12,633 nucleotides of DNA from Shinella sp. GTDB lineage: Bacteria > Pseudomonadota > Alphaproteobacteria > Rhizobiales > Rhizobiaceae. The stretch is from assembly GCA_003248775.1 (NCBI GenBank), contig QFQX01000077.1, forward strand, positions 1 to 12,633. The letters are read 5' to 3'. This document shows positions 6,115 through 12,104 of the stretch, one piece after another. The notes under the pieces are model-generated. The model saw only the letters and a program-made list of their open reading frames with translations, was not told the DNA's origin and did no database searches. The position numbers and the translations under genes were made by a program. Each line of letters starts with the position of its first letter. Positions within the stretch are counted from its first letter, which is position 1.

Positions 6115-7584
6115 TTAGCCGACAGATCCTTCAAGGCTGATGCCGATCAGCTTCTGCGCTTCGACGGCGAACTCCATCGGCAGCTCCTGAATGACTTCGC
6201 GAACAAAGCCATTGACGATGAGCGCGATGGCCGCTTCCTGCGGAATGCCGCGTTGCAGGCAGTAGAACAGCTGGTCTTCCGAGATCTTCGAAGTGGTCGC
6301 CTCGTGCTCGAACTGGGCCGTGGCGTTCTTCGCCTCGATATAGGGCACGGTGTGCGCCCCGCACTTGTCGCCGATCAGAAGGCTGTCGCACTGGGTGAAG
6401 TTGCGGGCGTTCTCCGCCTTGCGGTGGGCCGAAACCTGACCGCGATAGGTGTTGTTCGAGAAGCCGGCGGAAATGCCCTTGGAGATGATGCGGCTCGACG
6501 TGTTCTTGCCGAGATGGATCATCTTGGTGCCGCTGTCGATCTGCTGGTGGCCGTTCGAAACCGCGATCGAGTAGAACTCGCCGCGCGAACCGTCACCGCG
6601 CAGGATGCAGGACGGATATTTCCAGGTGATCGCCGAACCGGTCTCGACCTGGGTCCAGGAAATCTTGGAGTTCTTGCCCCGGCAATCGCCACGCTTGGTG
6701 ACGAAGTTGTAGATACCGCCCTTGCCTTCCTTGTCGCCCGGATACCAGTTCTGGACGGTGGAATACTTGATCTCGGCATCGTCGAGAGCCACGAGTTCGA
6801 CAACGGCGGCGTGCAGCTGGTTTTCATCGCGCTGCGGCGCCGTGCAACCCTCGAGATAGGAAACGTAAGCACCGTCTTCGGCGATGATCAGCGTGCGCTC
6901 GAACTGGCCAGTGTTCTTCTCGTTGATACGGAAATAAGTCGACAGTTCCATCGGGCAACGAACGCCCTTCGGAACGAAGACGAACGAGCCGTCGGTGAAC
7001 ACGGCCGAATTCAGTGTCGCATAGTAGTTGTCGGTGACCGGAACGACGGAGCCGAGATACTTCTGCACGAGTTCCGGATATTCGCGGATCGCCTCCGAGA
7101 TCGACATGAAGATCACGCCGGCCTTCTTCAGCTCTTCCTTGAAGGTCGTGACGACGGAAACGGAATCGAACACGGCATCGACCGCGATCTTCGACTTCGA
7201 AACGCCGGCCAGGATTTCCTGCTCCTTGAGAGGGATACCGAGCTTTTCATAGACCTTCAGGAGTTCTGGATCGACCTCGTCGATGGACTTCGGACCCTCT
7301 GCGGTCTTCGGGGCCGCATAATAGTAGATGTCGTTGAAGTCGATCTTCGCATAGTTGACGCGCGCCCAGGTCGGCTCTTCCATGGTGAGCCAACGCTTGT
7401 AGGCGTCGAGACGCCACTGCAGCATCCAGTCCGGTTCGTTCTTCTTTGCGGAAATGAAGCGGATGATGTCTTCCGACAGGCCCTTCGGGGCCTTGTCGAC
7501 TTCGATCATCGTCTCAAAACCATATTTGTACTGGTCGACATCGATCTGGCGGACCTGATCGATCGTTTCCTGCACGGCAGCCAT
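6115..7584 (-). CDS. sufB: SufB, Fe-S cluster scaffold
   Basis: SufB is the scaffold subunit of SufBC2D, which receives persulfide sulfur and holds the growing cluster. The 489-residue length is usual. Highly conserved stretches include SYLEGCTAPQRDENQLHAA, the GIYNFVTKRG region and, near the C-terminus, TQCDSLLIGDKCGAHT and FEHEATTSKI. Cys399 and Glu428 line up with Cys405 and Glu434 of E. coli SufB, which are implicated in sulfur acceptance and cluster binding; the 29-residue spacing is kept. The start is firm: GGAGA stands 6 nt before the ATG. A 162-bp structured spacer separates it from sufS2 upstream, and 57 bp from the small membrane-protein ORF downstream. Confidence 0.97.
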   Translation of the reverse strand: MAAVQETIDQVRQIDVDQYKYGFETMIEVDKAPKGLSEDIIRFISAKKNEPDWMLQWRLDAYKRWLTMEEPTWARVNYAKIDFNDIYYYAAPKTAEGPKSIDEVDPELLKVYEKLGIPLKEQEILAGVSKSKIAVDAVFDSVSVVTTFKEELKKAGVIFMSISEAIREYPELVQKYLGSVVPVTDNYYATLNSAVFTDGSFVFVPKGVRCPMELSTYFRINEKNTGQFERTLIIAEDGAYVSYLEGCTAPQRDENQLHAAVVELVALDDAEIKYSTVQNWYPGDKEGKGGIYNFVTKRGDCRGKNSKISWTQVETGSAITWKYPSCILRGDGSRGEFYSIAVSNGHQQIDSGTKMIHLGKNTSSRIISKGISAGFSNNTYRGQVSAHRKAENARNFTQCDSLLIGDKCGAHTVPYIEAKNATAQFEHEATTSKISEDQLFYCLQRGIPQEAAIALIVNGFVREVIQELPMEFAVEAQKLIGISLEGSVG

Positions 7585-7600
7585 TTGCGTTCTCCAATCT

Positions 7601-7621
7601 TGCCGGGTCCAAGGTCCGGCA
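7601..7621 (-). promoter_or_regulatory. hairpin ahead of the sufB ribosome binding site
   Basis: TGCCGG (7601-7606) and CCGGCA (7616-7621) form a perfect 6-bp stem with a 9-nt loop, ACCUUGGAC in the transcript. It ends 16 nt before the sufB ATG, immediately ahead of the ribosome binding site. Loop and stem resemble the hairpin ahead of sufA. Upstream in the same spacer lie two more short hairpins: GCGGG-GAAA-CCCGC (7639-7652) and CGCC-AGA-GGCG (about 7664-7674). Confidence 0.5.
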
Positions 7622-7695
7622 GCTTGTCAACGTTTGAAGCGGGGAAACCCGCCCTTATGTAAGCGCCAGAGGCGGATTTTCATCCCTTCTGGCAA

Positions 7696-7725
7696 GGATA
7701 AAATTGTATTTTGCCAATTTTATCC
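7696..7725 (-). promoter_or_regulatory. AT-rich 11-bp hairpin in the sufS2-sufB spacer
   Basis: GGATAAAATTG (7696-7706) and CAATTTTATCC (7715-7725) form a perfect 11-bp inverted repeat with an 8-nt loop, 21 nt past the sufS2 stop. No U-tract follows on the minus strand, so it is not a standard terminator. GGCAA (7691-7695) and TTGCC (7711-7715) could form a rival short stem. It may be an intercistronic mRNA processing or stabilising hairpin, or a protein-binding operator. It stands out in a GC-rich region. Confidence 0.55.
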
Positions 7726-7746
7726 AAGTCTTCCTTGTTCAGGTCC

Positions 7747-8913
7747 TCATGCGGCCTGGCCGGACAATTTCCGCCGCGCCGCGACCCGCGCGAAAATCCC
7801 GATGGCGAGATCGACTTCCTCGCCCGTCGTCGAGGGACCGAGAGACATGCGCAGGCCTCCCGTTTTCGCATCCTCGCCCATCGCGGTCAGCACGTGGCTC
7901 GCCCCGACCTTGCCGGAGGAGCAGGCAGCGCCAGCCGAAAGGGAAAGCCCTTCCAGATCAAACGCGATCTGACCGGTCTCGGCCTTCAACCCCGGCAGGG
8001 TGAAGAAACTCGTATTCGCCACCCGCGTAACGTCATGTCCGTAAACAACCACGTCCGGCGCGGCCTCCCGCATGCCTTTTTCCAGCCGGTCGCGCAAGGT
8101 GCCGATTGCCGCATTGCGTGTATCGAGATCGGCCTTCATGAAGGCCGCCGCAGCGCCGAAACCGGCGATAGCCGCAACATTTTCGGTGCCGGCGCGATGG
8201 CCCTTTTCCTGCCCGCCGCCGCGAATGAGCGGCTCAGGCATCAGGGTCTCGCCGCGACTGACAAGTGCTGCAGCCCCCTTCGGACCGGCGATCTTGTGAG
8301 CCGAAAGGATCAGGAAATCAGCGCCGAGGCGTTCCATATCGAGCGACAGCCGACCGGCAGCCTGCACGGCATCGACGACCAGCAGGCCACCTCGCGCCCG
8401 AACGATCTTCGCCGCCGCCTCTACCGGCTGCACGATACCCGTCTCGTTATTGACCAGCATGATCGCCACCAGCGCCATGCCATCCTGCGGATTGTGTCCG
8501 GCAAGCAGGTGTTCCAGCGCTTCGAGATCGACCACACCGCTGCGCAGCACCGGGATTTCGGTGACGCGGTCGGCCGGAAAACGACCACCCTCGCGGATCG
8601 CCGGATGCTCGATTGCCGATACATAAAGACGGCCGATGGAAAGCGGAGCCCGGCCCATGCGGAAATGCGGGGTTAGCACCAGATTGGCGGCTTCGGTGGC
8701 GCTCGACGTAAAGATCAACGATGCGGGACTGGCACCAACCAGCGTCGCGACATCCCGGCGCGCAGCTTCGACGACAGCACGCGCAGCGCGCCCCTCCGCA
8801 TGAACGGAGGACGGATTGCCGGGGAGCGCAAGCGCATCGACCATGGCAAGGCGCGCGGGCTCGCAAAGCGGCGCCGTGGCATTCCAGTCGAAATAGATGC
8901 GTTGCCTGCTCAT
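7747..8913 (-). CDS. sufS2: group I (NifS/IscS-like) cysteine desulfurase, SufS2
   Basis: This 388-residue PLP enzyme releases sulfur from L-cysteine as a persulfide. It starts with IYFDWNATAPL, typical of NifS/IscS-type enzymes. The PLP lysine is Lys207 in SAHKIAGPKG, and the catalytic cysteine is Cys331 in AGAACSSGKVGASHVL, the longer loop of group I. It therefore differs from the group II SufS in the same operon; rhizobial operons carry such a pair, the first called sufS2. The ATG at 8913 is chosen because it gives the family N-terminus. An upstream ATG at 8952 would add 13 Arg-rich residues; its AAGGA lies only 2 nt from the codon. As first gene it carries the operon promoter about 120 nt upstream, with RirA- and Irr-type boxes. 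Confidence 0.92.
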   Translation of the reverse strand: MSRQRIYFDWNATAPLCEPARLAMVDALALPGNPSSVHAEGRAARAVVEAARRDVATLVGASPASLIFTSSATEAANLVLTPHFRMGRAPLSIGRLYVSAIEHPAIREGGRFPADRVTEIPVLRSGVVDLEALEHLLAGHNPQDGMALVAIMLVNNETGIVQPVEAAAKIVRARGGLLVVDAVQAAGRLSLDMERLGADFLILSAHKIAGPKGAAALVSRGETLMPEPLIRGGGQEKGHRAGTENVAAIAGFGAAAAFMKADLDTRNAAIGTLRDRLEKGMREAAPDVVVYGHDVTRVANTSFFTLPGLKAETGQIAFDLEGLSLSAGAACSSGKVGASHVLTAMGEDAKTGGLRMSLGPSTTGEEVDLAIGIFARVAARRKLSGQAA

Positions 8914-8976
8914 CGGCTCTTTACTGACGCTCCTCACCCGCAACCGGCGCATTTTCCTTGAAATTTCCGCCGGGCT

Positions 8977-9008
8977 TGTCCTATGACACGATCCAACATG
9001 GATGGACA
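8977..9008 (-). other. bulged hairpin in the suf 5' leader
   Basis: GGATGGACA (9000-9008) pairs with TGTCC (8977-8981) and ATCC (8991-8994), leaving a 9-nt bulge (8982-8990) and a 5-nt loop. In the transcript this lies about 25-55 nt after the expected start. A 10-codon ORF (9013-8981, MAVHPCWIVS) overlaps it but has no properly spaced ribosome binding site. Confidence 0.3.
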
Positions 9009-9018
9009 GCCATTCCAG

Positions 9019-9035
9019 TTTTGAACCGTTCTAAA
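9019..9035 (-). promoter_or_regulatory. candidate Irr box (iron control element)
   Basis: TTTTGAA-CCG-TTCTAAA differs by one base from the Irr/ICE palindrome TTTAGAA-N3-TTCTAAA known in rhizobia. It lies over the expected suf transcription start, a position that suits repression by Irr when iron is low. A further TTTAGAA half-site follows at 9042-9048, forming TTCTAAA-N6-TTTAGAA with the right arm. The call is by sequence match and context only. Confidence 0.6.
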
Positions 9036-9049
9036 CTTTGTTTTAGAAA
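9021..9049 (+). promoter_or_regulatory. candidate promoter of the alpha/beta hydrolase gene
   Basis: TTGAAC (9021-9026), 17 bp, then TAGAAA (9044-9049), each 4 of 6 to consensus, would start transcription near 9056, about 73 nt before the hydrolase ATG. It lies on the opposite strand over the suf promoter -10 and the Irr box. The match is modest. Confidence 0.35.
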
Positions 9050-9068
9050 AGATGACTGACTTCGTCAA
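9040..9068 (-). promoter_or_regulatory. suf operon promoter
   Basis: On the minus strand TTGACG (9068-9063) is followed after exactly 17 bp by TAAAAC (9045-9040), 5 of 6 and 4 of 6 to the sigma-70 consensus. The predicted start is near 9033, giving a leader of about 120 nt before sufS2. A RirA-type box covers the -35 and spacer, and an Irr-type box covers the start. Confidence 0.6.
9053..9067 (-). promoter_or_regulatory. candidate RirA box (IRO, TGA-N9-TCA)
   Basis: TGA (9053-9055), 9 bp, TCA (9065-9067) fits the iron-responsive operator TGA-N9-TCA bound by RirA in rhizobia. It is nested in a wider dyad, TGACT-N10-AGTCA (9053-9072), and overlaps the suf -35 element, where bound RirA would block RNA polymerase in iron-replete cells. 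The motif is short and could occur by chance, but the position is telling. Confidence 0.55.
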
Positions 9069-9128
9069 GTCAGATGTCTGAAACAGCAGTTGGTGAACCC
9101 GGATTTTTTCACAGGGACTGGAGTCTCA

Positions 9129-9806
9129 ATGCCCGAAGTGATTTTCAATGGCCCGGCGGGCCGCCTCGAAGGACGCTACCAGCCATCCAAGGAGAAAAGC
9201 GCGCCGATCGCCATCATCCTGCATCCGCATCCGCAGTTCGGCGGAACGATGAACAACCCGATCGTCTATCAGTTGTTCTACATGTTCCAGAAGCGCGGCT
9301 TCACCACCCTGCGCTTCAACTTCCGCAGCATCGGCCGCAGCCAGGGTGAGTTCGACCATGGCGCGGGCGAGCTTTCGGATGCGGCATCCGCGCTCGACTG
9401 GGTGCAGAGCCTGCATCCAGACTCGAAGAGCTGCTGGGTCGCAGGCTATTCCTTCGGCGCATGGATCGGCATGCAGCTCCTGATGCGCCGGCCGGAAATC
9501 GAAGGCTTCATGTCGATTGCTCCGCAGCCGAACATCTACGACTTCTCCTTCCTCGCACCCTGCCCTTCGTCCGGCCTCATCATCCATGGCGATTCCGACA
9601 AGGTCGCGCCGGAAAAGGACGTCCAGGGCCTCGTCGACAAGCTGAAGACCCAGAAGGGCATCCTGATCACCCACAAGACGATCCCGGGCGCCAACCACTT
9701 CTTCAACGGCCAGGTGGAAACACTCATGTCCGAATGCGAGGACTATCTCGACCGTCGCCTCGACGGCGATCTGGTTCCGGAACCGGCTGCCAAGCGCATC
9801 CGCTGA
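9129..9806 (+). CDS. alpha/beta hydrolase, COG2945-like
   Basis: The 225-residue protein has the alpha/beta-hydrolase fold. The nucleophile is Ser108 in GYSFG, an acid is Asp157 in HGDSDKVAP, and the histidine is His190 in PGANHFF. The early ILHPHPQFGGTMNN stretch (30-43) and LRFNFRSIGRSQGEF (61-75) are typical of the small COG2945 predicted hydrolases. It has no signal peptide, so it is probably cytosolic; the substrate is unknown. The ATG at 9129 has GGAG (9119-9122) upstream; a GTG at 9090 would add 13 residues. It is divergent from the suf operon, with a 215-bp shared region between the two starts, and ends in its own terminator. Homologues next to suf genes occur in rhizobia, which hints at a linked role, but this is inference. 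Confidence 0.88.
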   Translation: MPEVIFNGPAGRLEGRYQPSKEKSAPIAIILHPHPQFGGTMNNPIVYQLFYMFQKRGFTTLRFNFRSIGRSQGEFDHGAGELSDAASALDWVQSLHPDSKSCWVAGYSFGAWIGMQLLMRRPEIEGFMSIAPQPNIYDFSFLAPCPSSGLIIHGDSDKVAPEKDVQGLVDKLKTQKGILITHKTIPGANHFFNGQVETLMSECEDYLDRRLDGDLVPEPAAKRIR

Positions 9807-9827
9807 TAGCAGGAACATCAGTTCAAG

Positions 9828-9856
9828 GGCGTCGACCGAAAGGCCGGCGCCTTTTT
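9828..9856 (+). terminator. intrinsic terminator after the alpha/beta hydrolase gene
   Basis: GGCGTCGACC (9828-9837) and GGCCGGCGCC (9842-9851) pair over 10 bp with one G-U and one mismatch, closed by a GAAA tetraloop and followed at once by TTTTT (9852-9856). It starts 21 bp after the stop codon. Confidence 0.85.
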
Positions 9857-9880
9857 CTTTGCGGTGTCATCCCACCAACA

Positions 9881-9923
9881 TTGACAAGGGCGATGGAGAT
9901 AGTTCTCAATTGAACAATTGAGA
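9881..9923 (+). promoter_or_regulatory. candidate promoter and operator of the patatin-like gene
   Basis: A perfect -35, TTGACA (9881-9886), is followed by a perfect 9-bp inverted repeat, TCTCAATTG (9904-9912), AA, CAATTGAGA (9915-9923). The -10 has no good match, but at 17-18 bp spacing it would fall on the left arm (TCTCAA or CTCAAT, 3 of 6). The repeat would thus cover the -10 and start site, as expected of an operator for a dimeric repressor (MarR- or TetR-like). No such regulator gene lies nearby in this window. Confidence 0.5.
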
Positions 9924-9959
9924 CATCGTCCCGTTCAGCCAGCCGATGATACGACCGCA

Positions 9960-10823
9960 ATGACCGGAAGCCTTTCCTTCGATGCCATCGGGTTTGCCGG
10001 AGGCGGAAACCGCTGCTACTGGCAGAGTGGCTTCTTCGAGGCCCTGAACGCCCGCCATCCGCAAAGTCCCTCATACTATGTCTCCGTCTCCGCCGGAGCC
10101 TATCATTGCGCGATGAACCTAGCCGGTGTTCGCGAACGCGTGCTCGCTGCGGCCTTTGCCTTTGCCGAACGCGGCCTTCCCGACATTGACTGGTCCGCCT
10201 TGCGCCGGAGGCGTTCACCACTGGTGGTCGGCGGACTGTTTCGCGATTTCCTGACGGAACAGTTCGGCGAGACGGAACTGGCTGCGCTACACGCCGCGCC
10301 GCCGATCCAGATCCAGCTTTCGCTCCCGCCGGCGTGGATGCCGGGAGGACTTGCCGCTCTCGGCTCGATCACCGCCTACCAGATTGAGAAGCGCCTCACC
10401 GGTGGCGCACATTCCAAGGCGGGTTCCTATCTCGGATTGAAGCCCGCATGGATATCCACCCATGAGATCGACAGCCCGGCGATGCTCGTCGATGCGATCA
10501 TGGCGACCTCCTCGGTGCCGCCCTTCATGCCGGTCGGAAATATCGCCGGGAGGGCCTATCTGGACGGCGGACTGGTCGATAATCCGCCTCTTCGCAAGCT
10601 GACGGAAACCGAAAATGCGGGCGGACGAACACTGCTCCTGACGACCCGCTACGGCAAGACCCTGCCCTCGGCACCGGGGCGAATCGTTGTCGGCCCGAGC
10701 GAGGATATCCCGGTCGACAAATTCACTGTCGGCGATGCGGACGGACTGCGCCACGCCTGCGCGGTCGGACGACGGGACGGCGAGGCTTTTGCCGAGCGGC
10801 TTCCGGAACTGCTCTCCGGCTGA
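9960..10823 (+). CDS. patatin-like phospholipase family protein
   Basis: The 287-residue protein has the patatin layout of a Ser-Asp dyad lipid acyl hydrolase: an oxyanion Gly-rich loop GFAGGGNRCYWQSG (residues 11-24), a nucleophile elbow with Ser44 and the catalytic Asp202 in YLDGGLVDN. The elbow reads SVSAG where GxSxG is usual, so the first Gly is replaced by Ser. No signal peptide is seen. The ATG at 9960 has no clear ribosome binding site. A TTG at 9918 would add 14 residues but lies inside the upstream palindrome. The gene ends 6 bp from the convergent anmK with no room for a separate terminator. Substrate and role are unknown. Confidence 0.82.
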   Translation: MTGSLSFDAIGFAGGGNRCYWQSGFFEALNARHPQSPSYYVSVSAGAYHCAMNLAGVRERVLAAAFAFAERGLPDIDWSALRRRRSPLVVGGLFRDFLTEQFGETELAALHAAPPIQIQLSLPPAWMPGGLAALGSITAYQIEKRLTGGAHSKAGSYLGLKPAWISTHEIDSPAMLVDAIMATSSVPPFMPVGNIAGRAYLDGGLVDNPPLRKLTETENAGGRTLLLTTRYGKTLPSAPGRIVVGPSEDIPVDKFTVGDADGLRHACAVGRRDGEAFAERLPELLSG

Positions 10824-10829
10824 AACGCC

Positions 10830-11954
10830 CTACGTCCGGGCATGCGCCACGACGCCGCCGCTCACAGGCTGGCGCGCACCGGTCGTGTCCGGAAAGGTCA
10901 AAGGCAACCCCTTCAGCGACCGTGCCGCGAGATAGGCCCAGGCCTCCGCCTCCATGGCATCGCCATCGAAACCCGCATCTTCGGCGGAGAGTACCGCCGC
11001 TCCATGATGCGACGCGAGTTCCCTGAGATCCGCCATGATGATGCGATTGTGCCGGCCGCCGCCGCAGATGATGAAAGTCTTCGGCATTTCCGGCAGATGA
11101 CCCGCGGACTTCAGGATCGCGGCAGCCGTCAGATAGGCAAGTGTGCGCGCGCCATCGGAAAGCTCCGCTTCGCCTCCCTCCGGCGGCAGGAAGTCGTTGC
11201 GATCGAGCGAACGGCGCTTTTCGGCAGTGAAGAACGGATTGCCGAGATAACGTTCGGCAAGCGAGGCAACCACCCGCCCTTCGGAAGCGATCATCCCGCC
11301 CTGATCATAGGGAACGCCGGCATGGGTTTCGACCCACTGGTCGATCAGCGTGTTGCCCGGTCCGCTATCGAAGGCGATGATCGCGCCATCGCGTCCGAGG
11401 AAAGTCAGGTTGGATATGCCGCCGATATTGACGAAGCAGACCGGCCACGCGGCATTCTTCAACCCTTCAGCCAATGCCGCGTGATAGGCGGGAACCAGCG
11501 GCGCACCCTGCCCGCCATGCACCATGTCATTGGCGCGCATGTCGTAGACCACATCGATGCCGGTTTCAGCCGCCAGCAGCGGCCCGTCACCGATCTGCAC
11601 CGTCAGCGCCTCGTCAGGCCGGTGCAGCACCGTCTGGCCATGAAACCCGACAATGTCGATGTCGGCGGCGCTCAATCCGTTCCGCTCCAGAAACTGCCTT
11701 ACAGCCTCCGCATGGCGAAGCGTCAGCTCCCGTTCCAGATCAGCAAGAATACCCGGTCGTTCCGTCCGCACGCGGATCGTCTTTGCATCCTCCAGCCCCT
11801 GTTTGAGACGATCGCGGAAAGCGAGATCATAGGGCACGGCGAGGAACGGGCCGCGTTCGACGAGGTTTTCGCCATCGGTCGCCAGCATGGCGACATCGAT
11901 CCCGTCCATCGATGTGCCGCTCATCAGGCCGATTGCCCGCATCAGTTCACTCAC
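10830..11954 (-). CDS. anmK: anhydro-N-acetylmuramic acid kinase
   Basis: AnmK phosphorylates and opens 1,6-anhydro-MurNAc released during cell-wall turnover, giving MurNAc-6-phosphate for peptidoglycan recycling. The 374-residue length fits the family (about 370). Clear motifs are the ATP-binding GLMSGTSMDGIDVA (9-22), GFHGQTVLHRP, NIGGISNLTFL, FDSGPGNTLIDQW with Asp196 matching the catalytic Asp, and ICGGGRHN near the C-terminus. The GTG at 11954 is preferred because GGGAG stands 6 nt upstream; the ATG at 11942, four codons on, lacks a good site and is the alternative. An upstream ATG at 12014 would add 20 unlikely residues. It is convergent with the patatin-like gene and divergent from tyrS. 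Confidence 0.93.
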   Translation of the reverse strand: MSELMRAIGLMSGTSMDGIDVAMLATDGENLVERGPFLAVPYDLAFRDRLKQGLEDAKTIRVRTERPGILADLERELTLRHAEAVRQFLERNGLSAADIDIVGFHGQTVLHRPDEALTVQIGDGPLLAAETGIDVVYDMRANDMVHGGQGAPLVPAYHAALAEGLKNAAWPVCFVNIGGISNLTFLGRDGAIIAFDSGPGNTLIDQWVETHAGVPYDQGGMIASEGRVVASLAERYLGNPFFTAEKRRSLDRNDFLPPEGGEAELSDGARTLAYLTAAAILKSAGHLPEMPKTFIICGGGRHNRIIMADLRELASHHGAAVLSAEDAGFDGDAMEAEAWAYLAARSLKGLPLTFPDTTGARQPVSGGVVAHART

Positions 11955-12104
11955 GCTGCACTCCCGTCCTTCACGGCTTCCGATGGCGGCTCGAATGAGT
12001 CGCATCAGCAACATTCATGGCCGAAAGACGTGCACATTTCAAAAAACAGTGCTAAAGCCGCCGCGAAATTTAATGTCCCGCACGATCCAGAGAGTTCCAA
12101 GGTC
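11955..12104. other. anmK-tyrS divergent intergenic region
   Basis: This 150-bp gap should hold both promoters. On the + strand TTTAAT (12069-12074) is a fair -10 for tyrS, but no good -35 stands at the right distance. I see no T-box or other leader structure. Confidence 0.3.

Noticed and set aside
7625..7630. Perfect minus-strand TTGACA just upstream of sufB
   Set aside because: No -10-like hexamer follows at 16-18 bp; that stretch is the GC-rich hairpin and the ribosome binding site.
6253..7662. 469-codon + strand ORF opposite sufB
   Set aside because: It mirrors sufB, whose every motif is intact. Long antisense ORFs are common in GC-rich codon patterns, and the product resembles nothing.
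8914..8952. Upstream ATG for sufS2 adding 13 residues
   Set aside because: The added Arg-rich residues are not typical of cysteine desulfurases, and the AAGGA is only 2 nt from the codon.
9918..9959. TTG start giving the patatin-like protein 14 extra residues
   Set aside because: The codon lies inside the palindrome that probably covers the promoter start site; the ATG at 9960 starts closer to the domain.
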